A stretch of DNA of 64,000 bases. It comes from Flavobacterium sp. LPB0248 (GTDB taxonomy: Bacteria > Bacteroidota > Bacteroidia > Flavobacteriales > Flavobacteriaceae). The stretch's first letter is position 1; each line of letters begins with the position of its first letter. The DNA is taken from NCBI RefSeq assembly GCF_013388355.1, contig NZ_CP058246.1, positions 2,108,001 through 2,172,000 of the forward strand, written 5' to 3'. Both the position numbers and the translations under genes were made by a program. The notes under the pieces were generated by a model. It was not told the origin of the DNA. It did no database searches and was given only the letters and a program-made list of their open reading frames with translations. Of this stretch, positions 48,453 to 57,761 are shown piece after piece.

Positions 48453-48981
48453 ATAATTGATTTTTAAAGCCTGACTCGCTCAAGAAAAAATTTTTGTTTA
48501 AAAATCACAAATGTCGAGAAACATTTGTAAAACTGAATAACATTTAATGTTATTGAGACCTAAGTCTCAAACGCCTTTAACAACAAATACCACTAAGATA
48601 TTAAAGGCAGAAAATTAAAATTTCCAAAAACAAATTTAATCCTAAGAACGTACTTTGCACTTAATATTAGTATTTCCCCCCAAGAACAATACTTTACAAA
48701 ACTCTTTCATGAACAAATGAATTGCCAGCGCAAAAAAGCAATCATCTGTTTAAGTCATAGCGACATGATCAATCATTAAAACTTTAATCATTTTTACTTA
48801 AACAAAGTTGCTCATAATAGCGCTATTAGACAATACCAAGATTTAGGGATTTTAGCAAAATACCTAGATTTAGGGATGGCAAAATCTGTCTTAAATTAAA
48901 TCTTTCTAAACATTTATTTTACAAATTAAAAAACTCAATTACAGTTAAACTAGATTGTTTATATTTGCCTAAATAAAAAAA
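48453..48981. other. Gene-free, hairpin-rich stretch upstream of menG
   Basis: There is no plausible gene in 529 bases, but there are many inverted repeats. These are ACAAATGT/ACATTTGT (48507-48528), AATAACATT/AATGTTATT (48536-48554), TGAGAC/GTCTCA (48554-48569), GCCTTTAA/TTAAAGGC (48573-48608), GTTTAAGT/ACTTAAAC (48748-48803) and the 14-base palindrome TAATAGCGCTATTA (48815-48828). The direct repeat AGATTTAGGGAT occurs at 48839-48850 and 48866-48877, 27 bases apart. A perfect -7 box TATATTTG (48960-48967) serves menG. The stretch could hold a structured RNA or regulatory sites, or be degenerate DNA. Confidence 0.5.
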
Positions 48982-49713
48982 ATGTCTGAAAAAATAACTC
49001 CGTATAAAGACTCTTCTTTAGGTAAAAAAGAGCAAGTAACCCAAATGTTTGATACCATTTCTGGGAATTACGATAATTTGAATCGCGTAATCTCTTTTGG
49101 AATTGACGTTAAATGGCGTAAAAAAGTATTAAAATTAGTATCAGACAAAAAACCAAAAGTTATTCTTGATATTGCAACAGGAACTGGTGATTTAGCCATT
49201 TTACTTTCACAAACTAATGCTGAAAAAATTATCGGCCTTGATATTTCTGCCGGAATGCTGGAAGTAGGAAAAAAGAAAGTAGAAGAAAAAAACCTTTCGA
49301 ATGTTATCGAACTCGTTTTAGGAGATTCTGAAAACATGCCTTTTGAAGACAATTATTTTGACGCTATTACAGTTGGTTTTGGTGTAAGAAATTTTGAAAA
49401 CTTAGAAAAAGGTTTTGGAGAAATCTTAAGAGTTTTAAAACCAAACGGAATTTTTGTTATTTTAGAAACTTCTGTTCCAGATAAATTTCCTTATAAACAA
49501 GGATACAATTTTTACAGCAAAAATATACTTCCGTTAATCGGAAAATTATTTTCTAAAGATAACGATGCGTATGGCTATTTATCTGAATCGGCTGCCGCTT
49601 TTCCTTATGGAGAAGCCTTAAACAATATTTTGAGAAAAACTGGGTTTATAGATGTTGTGGCAATGCCTCAAACTTTTGGTGTCGCAACAATTTATTCTGC
49701 ATCTAAAAAATAG
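48982..49713 (+). CDS. menG: Demethylmenaquinone methyltransferase
   Basis: A 243-residue UbiE/MenG-family methyltransferase making menaquinone from demethylmenaquinone with SAM. Landmarks are [20 protein letters not shown] (about 23-42), the SAM-binding [13 protein letters not shown] (about 62-74), [24 protein letters not shown] and [12 protein letters not shown]. Bacteroidota use menaquinone, so MenG is the likelier substrate class than UbiE. porT begins one base after the stop. A consensus -7 box lies 15 bases before the start. Confidence 0.95.
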   Translation: MSEKITPYKDSSLGKKEQVTQMFDTISGNYDNLNRVISFGIDVKWRKKVLKLVSDKKPKVILDIATGTGDLAILLSQTNAEKIIGLDISAGMLEVGKKKVEEKNLSNVIELVLGDSENMPFEDNYFDAITVGFGVRNFENLEKGFGEILRVLKPNGIFVILETSVPDKFPYKQGYNFYSKNILPLIGKLFSKDNDAYGYLSESAAAFPYGEALNNILRKTGFIDVVAMPQTFGVATIYSASKK

Positions 49714-49714
49714 T

Positions 49715-50425
49715 ATGAAAAAAATTGTAATCTTATTTTTATTGGTCTTAACGACAAAAGGACATTCGCAATTTGCTAAAAACATGTTTAGCAAAGATCC
49801 TATTATTAATCTTGAAAACTGGCAGAAACAGCGTATTTACTTTGGCTACTATCTAGGTTTTAATAGTTTTGACTTTAAATTTGATTACAAAACTCCTGTA
49901 CAGCAAGATATTCAGGTAAAAAAGACAACCGGCTTTAATGTTGGTGTTGTGGCCGATTTAAGACTTCAAGAATATATAAATCTCCGTTTTGAGCCGGGTT
50001 TGTACTATACGAAACGTGATCTTTTTTTTCCGGGCATTAGCAATAAAGAAAGCGATTACCTTAGAGAGGTAAACAGCACTTACATTCACTTTCCTTTATT
50101 ATTGAAATTTTCTGCGAAGCGTACAGGAAACATACGCCCGTACTTGGTTGGCGGTATGTCTACGACTTTAAATTTATCAAGTAACGCCAAATCTCAAGAC
50201 GATAACTTTGAGCAGAAATTTAGAGTAAAACAATGGACTGCTGCCTACGAATTAGGTCTAGGAATTGATATTTTCACCGAATACTTTATCTTCTCTCCTT
50301 CTGTTAGAGGAATGTTCGGCATAACCGATGAGCTAATTAGAGACAAAACTCCAGACAGCCCTTGGACAGGAAATATTGATTCGATGAAATCTAGAGCGAT
50401 TTTAATAAATTTCACTTTTCATTAA
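49715..50425 (+). CDS. porT: PorT/SprT-type protein of the type IX secretion system
   Basis: A 236-residue outer-membrane barrel protein starting at 49715 (MKKIVILFLLVL), one base after menG; the longer frame inside menG is rejected because only this start gives a signal peptide (about 1-19). WQKQRIYFGYYLGFNSFDFK, TGFNVGVVADLRLQEYINLRFEPGL and the YIHFPLLLKFSAKR segment are typical of PorT (SprT in F. johnsoniae), required for type IX secretion and gliding. The ubiE/menG-porT pairing is common in the phylum. It supports an active type IX system, which the adhesin of this window would need. Confidence 0.9.
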   Translation: MKKIVILFLLVLTTKGHSQFAKNMFSKDPIINLENWQKQRIYFGYYLGFNSFDFKFDYKTPVQQDIQVKKTTGFNVGVVADLRLQEYINLRFEPGLYYTKRDLFFPGISNKESDYLREVNSTYIHFPLLLKFSAKRTGNIRPYLVGGMSTTLNLSSNAKSQDDNFEQKFRVKQWTAAYELGLGIDIFTEYFIFSPSVRGMFGITDELIRDKTPDSPWTGNIDSMKSRAILINFTFH

Positions 50426-50434
50426 AACAAAATA

Positions 50435-51163
50435 TCAACTATTTCGTTTAAATTCACTAAGAATAATTGCTGTTGCAGTAGCTACATTTAAACTTTCTGT
50501 TTTTTGAAGCTCTCCAAATCGAGGAATTGTGAGGCGGCTGGTTATGATCTTTTCAATCTCTTCTGAAATTCCGTTGGCTTCATTACCCATGATAATGATT
50601 CCTTCTTGTGGCAATTTAGATTGATAGATATTTTCTCCGTCCATAAAAGTTCCAAAAACAGGCAGTTTAGTTTGAGCAATAAAAAGTTTTAAATCGACAT
50701 AACTTACATTTACTCTGGCAATAGACCCCATTGTAGCTTGTACCACTTTCGGATTATAAATATCTACTGTTTCTTTAGAACAGACAATTTGCTTAATACC
50801 AAACCAATCGCACAGACGCAAAATAGTTCCTAAATTTCCGGGATCTCTAATATCGTCTAAGGCTAAAATTAAACCCGAATTGATTATCTTCTTTTCGGCT
50901 GGAATTTTAAAAACTGCCAGACAAGAATTTGGAGTCGACAAAGCGCTTATTTTTTTCAGTTCCTGATCATTAATAAGAGTGCGTTGTGAAGCATGAACTG
51001 TTTCAAAATCATTCAATGTGGTGTATAAATGTTCTAATTCAAAATTGGATTGCAGCAATTCTTGAATTACTTTTACTCCTTCAGCAAAGAATAATTGATT
51101 AGCAAAACGCTGCTTTTTTTGATGTAAGCCTGAGATAAGCTTTATTTGGTTTTTACTAACCAT
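50435..51163 (-). CDS. TrmH/SpoU-family RNA 2'-O-methyltransferase
   Basis: A 242-residue SPOUT methyltransferase starting at 51163 (MVSKNQIKLISGLHQKKQR). The N-terminal SpoU substrate-binding domain (FFAEGVKVIQELL) is followed by the knotted catalytic domain with ILALDDIRDPGNLGTILR (motif 1), IIIMGNEANGISEEI (motif 2) and IPRFGELQKTESLNVATATA (motif 3). It methylates ribose in tRNA or rRNA; the site is unknown. The gene is divergent from tamL and converges on porT, with a 9-base gap between stops and no clear terminator. Confidence 0.92.
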   Translation of the reverse strand: MVSKNQIKLISGLHQKKQRFANQLFFAEGVKVIQELLQSNFELEHLYTTLNDFETVHASQRTLINDQELKKISALSTPNSCLAVFKIPAEKKIINSGLILALDDIRDPGNLGTILRLCDWFGIKQIVCSKETVDIYNPKVVQATMGSIARVNVSYVDLKLFIAQTKLPVFGTFMDGENIYQSKLPQEGIIIMGNEANGISEEIEKIITSRLTIPRFGELQKTESLNVATATAIILSEFKRNS

Positions 51164-51200
51164 AAAATAATGTACTTTTGAATTAAATATTAAAAAACAC

Positions 51201-53774
51201 TTGAAAAAGAATTCCACAAAAATAATAGCATTTCTTCTAATTGCAATATTAATTTGCGCTTGTAATGCCGTAAAAAGAGTTCCCGATGGAAAAAACCTTC
51301 TTGTAAAAAATAATATTCTAGTTAACGGAAAATCGACAAACGATGAGACAGCTTCTAATCAGATGTACCAAAAACCAAATGGGAAACTATTAGGTTATAA
51401 GCTTCGATTAAACCTGTACAATTTAGCCAATTTAAATCCAGATTCTACTTATCAGGCCAAATTTAAAAACAATCCTGGAAAGTATGAGCGTATGTCAAAA
51501 ATATTCTCAGCAAAACAGGTAGATCGCCTTGGACAATCTTTCTATTATAAAGGAATTCATGAATTTCTAAAAAATACTGGAGAACCACCAGTAATAATTG
51601 ACACTTCAAAAACTAAAAAATCATTACTGCGCTTAAAATACTATTATTTTAATAGTGGTTATTTTAATGTTAAAACAGATTACACTATTGATACAGTTGG
51701 AATAAAGAGAGCCACAATTAATTATAATATCACTACAGGACCAGCTTACAAATTAGATACTATTACAACTAAAATAATGACTCCTGCACTGGACTCATTA
51801 TACAGAACCAACAATGAACCTTCTTTGTTAAAATCTGGAAATCAATACAAAACCACAGATTTTGAAGAAGAAAAAAACCGTATTACAACATACTTTAGAA
51901 ATCACGGTGCTTACTATTTTCAGCCTACTTATGTAACTTTTGACATTGATACTATTGGCAAAAAAGCCAAAGCTGATGTCACTTTGATTATAAACAACAA
52001 TACAATTCAAGAGCGAGATTCTAGCCGTACAGAACCTTTTAAATTGTATAAAATTAGCGATGTAAACATTTACACAGATTATTCTGCTGCAAATGCCAAG
52101 AAAAAACCAACAGACAGTGTAACGTACAATAATTTTAATTTATACAGTTACAAGACTTTAAAATACAAACCACGCGCTATTACTGACGCTATTTTCATTA
52201 CGAAAGGAAGTACTTTTGCCGATTTCAGAACTACTCTTTCTTCTCGATATCTAAATAATTTAAGGATTTTCAACTATCCATCAATTCAATACGAAGTAGA
52301 CAAAAGAGATTCTACAGCGCAATCTCTTATTGCCAATGTTTATTTGACTCCGAGAAAAAAATACAGTTTTGGAGCCACTCTTGACGTAACACATTCTAAC
52401 ATTCAGGATTTCGGAATTGGAGCCAGTGTTTCTGAAACTATTCGAAATGTATTTAACCGTGCAGAAACTTTAGAAATTTCAGCGCGTTTAAACGTTGGAT
52501 CATCCAGAGATATGGCAAATCCGAACAATAATTTCTTTAATGTCTCTGAGTATGGTTTGGATATGAAATTGAATTTTCCTAGAATTCTACTCCCCTTTGG
52601 AACAGAAAAGATTATTCCGAAGAGTATGATTCCCTACACTTCTATAACATCTGGTTTTTCGAAACAGCGAAATATTGGTTTGGATAAAGAAAATTTCACA
52701 GGCGGTATCTCATACAACTGGACACCAAAACGTCATAATACAGCAAAATTTGAATTGCTAAACGCACAGTTTGTTCGTAACTTAAATCCAGACAATTATT
52801 TTAATGTATATACTTCTTCTTACGATGATTTGAATTTTATCGGGAAAGATTATAATACCAATATCAATAACTGGGGAACTACACCAGAGGAACAAGCTAG
52901 AAAAGATCTTACAATTCCAAAAGGAACTACCGGATTTACAAATGACGTATTAACAGGAAAAACAGCTTTAGTTCCGACTGACTCACAATACCAAGAAGTT
53001 GAAAGTATTGAAGAAAGAAGAGTTCGTTTGACCGAGAATGATTTTATTCTTGCAACAAGCTTTTCTTTTACCAAAACAACCAAAAAAGATCTGGCCGATA
53101 ATAATTTCTATCAATTCAGAACCAAAATTGAATCTGCTGGAACATTATTGTCATTAATTTCTGAAGTCGGAAATCTTCAAAAAAACGCAAAAGGCAATTA
53201 CGAGATTTTTAATTTGGAATATTCAGAATATATAAAAACTGAATTTGACTATATTAAACACTGGGATTTTGGGAAAGAGAAAGTTTTAGCAGTTAGAAGC
53301 TTCTTTGGAATTGCGATTCCGTTTGGAAATTCAAACTACATTCCGTTTTCACGAAGTTATTATGGCGGAGGTTCCAATGACAACCGTGCTTGGCAGCCTT
53401 ACGCTTTAGGGCCTGGAAGCACGAATGCCGTAAACGACTTTAATGAGGCGAATATGAAAATTGCAGCGAGTGCCGAATTTCGATTCAAAGTTTTCGGAGA
53501 TGTTAAAGGAGCATTCTTTGCAGACGCCGGAAATATCTGGAATGTGCTCGATAATGTCATAGATCCGAAAGCAAGATTCGACAACTTAAACGATTTAGCT
53601 GAAATTGCTTTAGGTACAGGATTCGGTTTAAGATACGATTTAAGCTTTTTTGTGATTCGTTTAGATTTAGGCTTTAAGACTTATAATCCAGCACATGAGA
53701 AGGGAGACCGATGGTTTAAAGAATACAATTTTGGGCATTCAGTTTTAAATTTTGGTATAAATTATCCTTTCTAA
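51201..53774 (+). CDS. tamL: TamL-type BamA-family outer-membrane lipoprotein
   Basis: An 857-residue BamA/TamA-superfamily protein. The start codon at 51201 is TTG (AAAAACAC-TTG-AAAAAG); a -7 box TACTTTTG lies at 51173-51180. A lipoprotein signal ends at LICAC, so Cys is near residue 20. POTRA-like segments (about 100-330) precede a 16-strand barrel with GIGASVSETIRNVFNRAE and the C-terminal GDRWFKEYNFGHSVLNFGINYPF region, whose final Phe is typical. TamL replaces TamA in Bacteroidota and works with TamB in envelope assembly. No tamB is adjacent. Confidence 0.88.
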   Translation: MKKNSTKIIAFLLIAILICACNAVKRVPDGKNLLVKNNILVNGKSTNDETASNQMYQKPNGKLLGYKLRLNLYNLANLNPDSTYQAKFKNNPGKYERMSKIFSAKQVDRLGQSFYYKGIHEFLKNTGEPPVIIDTSKTKKSLLRLKYYYFNSGYFNVKTDYTIDTVGIKRATINYNITTGPAYKLDTITTKIMTPALDSLYRTNNEPSLLKSGNQYKTTDFEEEKNRITTYFRNHGAYYFQPTYVTFDIDTIGKKAKADVTLIINNNTIQERDSSRTEPFKLYKISDVNIYTDYSAANAKKKPTDSVTYNNFNLYSYKTLKYKPRAITDAIFITKGSTFADFRTTLSSRYLNNLRIFNYPSIQYEVDKRDSTAQSLIANVYLTPRKKYSFGATLDVTHSNIQDFGIGASVSETIRNVFNRAETLEISARLNVGSSRDMANPNNNFFNVSEYGLDMKLNFPRILLPFGTEKIIPKSMIPYTSITSGFSKQRNIGLDKENFTGGISYNWTPKRHNTAKFELLNAQFVRNLNPDNYFNVYTSSYDDLNFIGKDYNTNINNWGTTPEEQARKDLTIPKGTTGFTNDVLTGKTALVPTDSQYQEVESIEERRVRLTENDFILATSFSFTKTTKKDLADNNFYQFRTKIESAGTLLSLISEVGNLQKNAKGNYEIFNLEYSEYIKTEFDYIKHWDFGKEKVLAVRSFFGIAIPFGNSNYIPFSRSYYGGGSNDNRAWQPYALGPGSTNAVNDFNEANMKIAASAEFRFKVFGDVKGAFFADAGNIWNVLDNVIDPKARFDNLNDLAEIALGTGFGLRYDLSFFVIRLDLGFKTYNPAHEKGDRWFKEYNFGHSVLNFGINYPF

Positions 53775-53834
53775 TGCTAATTAATTCTTATTTTTGCAAC
53801 CTAAAAACTAAAAACAACTATAAAAAAAATTAAA

Positions 53835-54902
53835 ATGGCACACAACATTAAACCAGGAGTAGCTACAGGAGATCAAGTACAAGAGATCTTTAATTATGCG
53901 AAAGAGAAGGGTTTTGCTCTTCCAGCAGTAAACGTTACTGGATCAAGCACAATTAATGGAGTTCTTGAAACTGCAGCGAAACTTAACGCGCCAGTTATCA
54001 TTCAATTTTCTAACGGAGGAGCACAATTCAACGCTGGAAAAGGATTATCTAATGCAGGTGAAAAAGCAGCAATCGCGGGAGGAATCGCAGGAGCAAAACA
54101 TATTCATACTTTGGCAGAAGCTTACGGTGCAACTGTAATCTTACATACTGACCACTGTGCAAAAAAACTTTTACCTTGGATTGATGGTTTATTAGATGCT
54201 TCTGAAAAACATTTCGCAGAAACAGGAAAACCATTATTTAGTTCTCACATGATCGATTTGTCTGAGGAACCAATCGAAGAAAACATTGAGATCTGCAAAG
54301 AATACTTAGCAAGAATGAGCAAAATGGGTATGACATTAGAAATCGAGCTTGGTATTACAGGTGGTGAAGAAGATGGTGTTGATAACTCTGATGTTGACAG
54401 CTCAAAATTATACACTCAGCCAGAAGAAGTAGCTTACGCTTACGAAGAATTATCTAAAGTGAGCCCTAAATTTACAATTGCTGCTGCTTTCGGAAACGTT
54501 CACGGTGTTTACAAACCAGGAAACGTAAAATTAACTCCAAAAATCTTAAAAAATTCTCAAGATTTCGTACAAAACAAATTCAACACAGGACACAATCCAG
54601 TTGATTTCGTTTTCCACGGAGGTTCAGGTTCTACACTTGAAGAAATCAGAGAAGGAATTAGCTACGGAGTTATCAAAATGAACATCGATACAGATTTACA
54701 GTTTGCATACACTGAAGGAATCCGTGATTATATGGTTAAAAACCTTGACTATTTGAAATCTCAAATTGGAAACCCAGAAGGTCCAGATGCTCCAAACAAA
54801 AAATATTACGATCCAAGAAGATGGGTTCGTGAAAGCGAAGTTACATTCAATGCAAGACTTGAACAAGCTTTTGCTGATTTAAATAACGTGAATACACTAT
54901 AA
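53835..54902 (+). CDS. fbaA: Class II fructose-bisphosphate aldolase
   Basis: A 355-residue metal-dependent aldolase interconverting fructose-1,6-bisphosphate and two triose phosphates. The zinc ligands are visible in VILHTDHCAKKLLPW (HTDHC, about 106-115), GNVHGVYKPG and FHGGSGSTLEEIREGISYGV. MNIDTDLQFAYTEGIRDY is a class II signature. Length and order match the E. coli-type (class IIA) enzyme. A promoter-like TATTTTTG precedes it at 53789-53796. Confidence 0.96.
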   Translation: MAHNIKPGVATGDQVQEIFNYAKEKGFALPAVNVTGSSTINGVLETAAKLNAPVIIQFSNGGAQFNAGKGLSNAGEKAAIAGGIAGAKHIHTLAEAYGATVILHTDHCAKKLLPWIDGLLDASEKHFAETGKPLFSSHMIDLSEEPIEENIEICKEYLARMSKMGMTLEIELGITGGEEDGVDNSDVDSSKLYTQPEEVAYAYEELSKVSPKFTIAAAFGNVHGVYKPGNVKLTPKILKNSQDFVQNKFNTGHNPVDFVFHGGSGSTLEEIREGISYGVIKMNIDTDLQFAYTEGIRDYMVKNLDYLKSQIGNPEGPDAPNKKYYDPRRWVRESEVTFNARLEQAFADLNNVNTL

Positions 54903-54984
54903 TAAAAAAGTTTCAAGTTTAACGTTTCAAGTTTCAGGTTTCGCAACTTGAAACTTGAAACCTAAAACAAAAAAAACATTCAAT
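54903..54984. repeat. TTTCAAG-type spacer between fbaA and accD
   Basis: Repeated blocks of GTTTCAAGTTT and CAACTTGAAACTTGAAACC form an imperfect inverted arrangement in the spacer. It belongs to the same sequence family as 2041-2066 and 44260-44285. An antiparallel hairpin is possible (TTTCAAGTTTCAGG with CCTGAAAC-like strings). Confidence 0.5.
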
Positions 54985-55839
54985 ATGGCTTGGTTTAAAA
55001 GACAAGAAAAAGGGATTACGACCGCGACAGAAGATAAGATGGACGTTCCGAAAGGATTGTGGTACAAATCTCCTACTGGAAAAATTATTGATGCTGACGA
55101 ATTAGCGAGAAATTTATTCGTAAGCCCTGAAGATGATTTTCACGTTCGAATTGGAAGCGCAACCTATTTTGAAATTTTATTCGACAACAACGAATTTGTT
55201 GAGTTAGACAAAAACATGACTTCTAAAGATCCTTTGCACTTTGTTGACACAAAGAAATATGCAGACAGATTGAAAGATGTAATGGAGAAAACTCACCTTA
55301 AAGACGCTGTACGTACGGGAGTAGGAAAATCTAAAGGAAAAGAACTTGTAATCTGCTGTATGGATTTTGCTTTTATCGGTGGATCTATGGGAGCGGTTGT
55401 AGGTGAGAAAATCGCAAGAGGTATTGATCACGCTATCAAAAACAAACTTCCTTTTGTAATGATTTCTAAATCTGGTGGAGCTCGTATGATGGAAGCTGCT
55501 TATTCTTTAATGCAATTAGCAAAAACTTCTGTAAAACTAGCTCAATTAGCTGAAGCTAAATTACCTTACATCTCTCTTTGTACAGATCCCACAACTGGAG
55601 GAACAACTGCATCTTACGCAATGTTAGGAGACATCAACATCTCTGAACCAGGCGCTTTGATTGGTTTTGCTGGTCCTCGTGTTGTTCGCGATACTACAGG
55701 AAAAGATTTGCCAGAAGGTTTCCAAACTGCTGAGTTTTTATTAGAACACGGTTTCTTAGACTTTATCACGCCAAGAAAAGAATTGAAAGATAAGATTAAC
55801 TTATATATCGATTTGATTCAAAATAATGATATTAGATAG
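54985..55839 (+). CDS. accD: Acetyl-CoA carboxylase carboxyltransferase beta subunit lacking zinc-ribbon cysteines
   Basis: A 284-residue AccD, starting at 54985 ([11 protein letters not shown]); upstream codons lie in a repeat spacer. It transfers the carboxyl group from biotin to acetyl-CoA with AccA, starting fatty-acid synthesis. The carboxylase core is intact ([46 protein letters not shown]). The N-terminal zinc ribbon, CxxC...CxxC in E. coli, reads [12 protein letters not shown] and [15 protein letters not shown], so all four cysteines are replaced. The fold must be held otherwise. My recollection is that other flavobacteria show this too. Confidence 0.93.
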   Translation: MAWFKRQEKGITTATEDKMDVPKGLWYKSPTGKIIDADELARNLFVSPEDDFHVRIGSATYFEILFDNNEFVELDKNMTSKDPLHFVDTKKYADRLKDVMEKTHLKDAVRTGVGKSKGKELVICCMDFAFIGGSMGAVVGEKIARGIDHAIKNKLPFVMISKSGGARMMEAAYSLMQLAKTSVKLAQLAEAKLPYISLCTDPTTGGTTASYAMLGDINISEPGALIGFAGPRVVRDTTGKDLPEGFQTAEFLLEHGFLDFITPRKELKDKINLYIDLIQNNDIR

Positions 55840-55860
55840 TTTTAAAACTACTTAAAATAG

Positions 55861-55893
55861 AAATCCCAAGAAAATTACTTCTTGGGATTTTTT
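55861..55893 (+). terminator. Terminator of accD (also repeat copy 1)
   Basis: AATCCCAAGAA / TTCTTGGGATT with a T-run, 22 bases after the accD stop. The terminator and about 20 bases beyond it recur at 56483-56533. Confidence 0.85.
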
Positions 55894-56053
55894 GTTTTAA
55901 ACCATATAAGTTTTATGAGTACAATTAATAACTTGTCTGAAAAATTGTATTTTTGTTTTTGTAAATGATAATAGCTTTATTGTATCATACTAATGCAAAC
56001 CTGTTTTTTACAGAAATCTATTCTTTCTAAAGTAATATAAATATCTTTGAATT

Positions 56054-56452
56054 ATGAACACAGCAACAAAACCAAAACACATAGGACGACAAATAAGCCG
56101 TATTCGCGAACTTAAAGATATGAAACAAGAAGCATTGGCACAGGCTTTAGGAATATCACAACAATCTGTATCGATAATAGAAAATAGCGAAACTATTGAT
56201 GACGAAAAACTTGAAGAAGTAGCAAAAGCGCTTGGAGTAAGTGCCGAAGCAATAAAAAACTTTACCGAAGAAAATATGATAAATTATTTTAATAATTTTT
56301 ACGATAACAGCTGTAATGGATCAAACGGAATGTTTCATGCAAATTATTGCACATTCAATCCGTTAGATAAAGTAGTTGAACTTTACGAACGTTTGGTTTT
56401 GGCAGAAAAAGAAAAAAATGAATATTTGGAAAAATTAATGAAAGAGAAATAA
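56054..56452 (+). CDS. XRE-family transcriptional regulator
   Basis: A 132-residue regulator with an N-terminal Cro/cI helix-turn-helix (about 12-72): ISRIRELKDMKQEALAQALG, ISQQSVSIIENSE and ALGVSAEAIKNF. The C-terminal part carries a leucine-zipper-like helix (LDKVVELYERLVLAEKEKNE) likely to dimerise. The segment between has NSCNGSNG. No toxin or phage gene is adjacent, so it is probably not an antitoxin. It lies between two near-identical terminator repeats (55861 and 56483), which isolate it from accD. Target unknown. Confidence 0.88.
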   Translation: MNTATKPKHIGRQISRIRELKDMKQEALAQALGISQQSVSIIENSETIDDEKLEEVAKALGVSAEAIKNFTEENMINYFNNFYDNSCNGSNGMFHANYCTFNPLDKVVELYERLVLAEKEKNEYLEKLMKEK

Positions 56453-56482
56453 TCTTTCTAAAAAACATAAAAATTCAATACA

Positions 56483-56533
56483 AAATCTCAAGAAATTGCT
56501 TCTTGGGATTTTTTGTTTTACACCCTATAAGTT
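56483..56533 (+). terminator. Terminator of the XRE gene (repeat copy 2)
   Basis: AATCTCAAGAA / TTCTTGGGATT with a T-run. With its 3' flank TTTTGTTTTACACCCTATAA it closely repeats the accD terminator and flank (TTTTGTTTTAAACCATATAA), so the XRE gene is bracketed by direct repeats of about 51-54 bases. Confidence 0.75.
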
Positions 56534-56785
56534 TTCAGCAAAGCCTGTACATAGATATTTGATAGATTTTAATAAAGAACTGAAAGTCATATTACACACA
56601 ATATGTCATTTCGACGAAGGAGAAATCTTCGTAAGCGACTCTGCAAAGATTGGCGACATTCCGTACGGAGCTACTCGTGGAGATTTCTCCTTCGTCGAAA
56701 TGACAATCTTTACGGATGATCAACGGAATAAATTCCGTTGCTACCGATATTTATTTCTGCGGAATTTTTCTCAATTGCATAACGC
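56534..56785. other. Non-coding stretch after the XRE gene
   Basis: It contains the second dispersed palindromic repeat (56605-56706) and a separate perfect inverted repeat CAACGGAAT / ATTCCGTTG (56722-56741). A long plus-strand frame here runs through these repeats and is not accepted as a gene. Confidence 0.6.
56605..56706. repeat. Dispersed palindromic repeat, copy 2
   Basis: A 102-base element whose 25-base ends are perfect inverse copies (beginning TGTCATTTCGACGAAGGAGA and ending in its complement). The interior, read on the minus strand, has GAATGTCGCCAATCTTTGCA, nearly the core of copy 1 (GAATATCGCCAATCTTTG). The two copies lie in opposite orientation relative to one another. Confidence 0.8.
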
Positions 56786-57673
56786 TTAACTTGCCTTTCT
56801 CAAATCCTTCTTTAATTCTTTCTCAGCAATTTTATAAGCTAGTTTTTCTCGCCATACAGCATAACGCTCCCTAAAAATTACTTTTATGCCACTGTCAACT
56901 GCACCGTGCATAAATAAACTCCATACACTAGCTACTTTACGGGAAATCGATGAATCCCAAGCACGAAGTGTTAGAGAAAAAGAACCATCTATATAACGCA
57001 TCCAATGCCACATTCCGGTTGGCATGAATAAGGTATCTCCATGCTCGAGAAAAACCTCATAACCTTCCACTCCTTTTAGAGCAGGAAATTTTTCAAAATC
57101 GGGATTAGCCACGTCATAATCTTCTAATGCATAAGTGGTATTTGGAAGACAGTAAAGTCTTTTCTTCCATTTGTTATCAAATAAGATAATATGCTTTCTT
57201 CCGCCGAAATGCGTATGAAAAAGATGCGGCAAATCGATATCATAATGCAGAAAAGTAATTGCCTTAGAACCGCCAAAAAACATGGCGGGCATACTTTCTA
57301 TAAAACCTCCCATTAATTCTTTGGGAACTTTTACATCATCAATTAATTCGGGTCTGTGCTTGAAAAGATTGAAGAAAAAAATACGCAATTGGGTTGGTTC
57401 ACGCTTTATCAAATCCAGATATTCTCCAAATTTCATACTCGCAATCGAAGCATTGATTACTTTTTTTGGATCTGCCTTTGAATTATCTACAAGTTTAACC
57501 TCTATATCTCCAGCAATCTGCTTGAAATACTCTGTTGACCATTTTTCTCTTGCTGGCCAATCTTTTGTAAGTCCCTTTATGATTAAAGGTTTTCTTTTAT
57601 CCAGGTAATTCTTTTTAAAATCTTCCTTGGAAATCGACTCAACAGTATCAACAGATTTAAGATTAAAGCTCAT
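56786..57673 (-). CDS. Cupin-like (JmjC-type) dioxygenase-family protein
   Basis: A 295-residue cupin-8/JmjC-like protein, probably an Fe(II)/2-oxoglutarate hydroxylase. KRKPLIIKGLTKDWPAREKW (about 27-46) opens the fold. The metal motif HxD is seen in FLHYDIDLPHLFHTHFGGRKH (about 140-160), and a distal His in EHGDTLFMPTGMWHWM (about 208-223), with a final LRAWDSS. The substrate is unknown; ribosomal or tRNA hydroxylation is known for relatives. An ABC permease gene lies 88 bases upstream in the same direction. Confidence 0.85.
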   Translation of the reverse strand: MSFNLKSVDTVESISKEDFKKNYLDKRKPLIIKGLTKDWPAREKWSTEYFKQIAGDIEVKLVDNSKADPKKVINASIASMKFGEYLDLIKREPTQLRIFFFNLFKHRPELIDDVKVPKELMGGFIESMPAMFFGGSKAITFLHYDIDLPHLFHTHFGGRKHIILFDNKWKKRLYCLPNTTYALEDYDVANPDFEKFPALKGVEGYEVFLEHGDTLFMPTGMWHWMRYIDGSFSLTLRAWDSSISRKVASVWSLFMHGAVDSGIKVIFRERYAVWREKLAYKIAEKELKKDLRKAS

Positions 57674-57761
57674 TTATCTTGTATTTTAATTTGTTGTCTA
57701 TCAAATGTATCTAATTATTCTCACCCAACAAAATTTACAGTAAAATAACACAAAAACAATA

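Noticed and set aside
56496..56789. 97-codon plus-strand frame
   Set aside because: It runs through a terminator repeat and the palindromic element; the composition is that of repeats, not of a protein.
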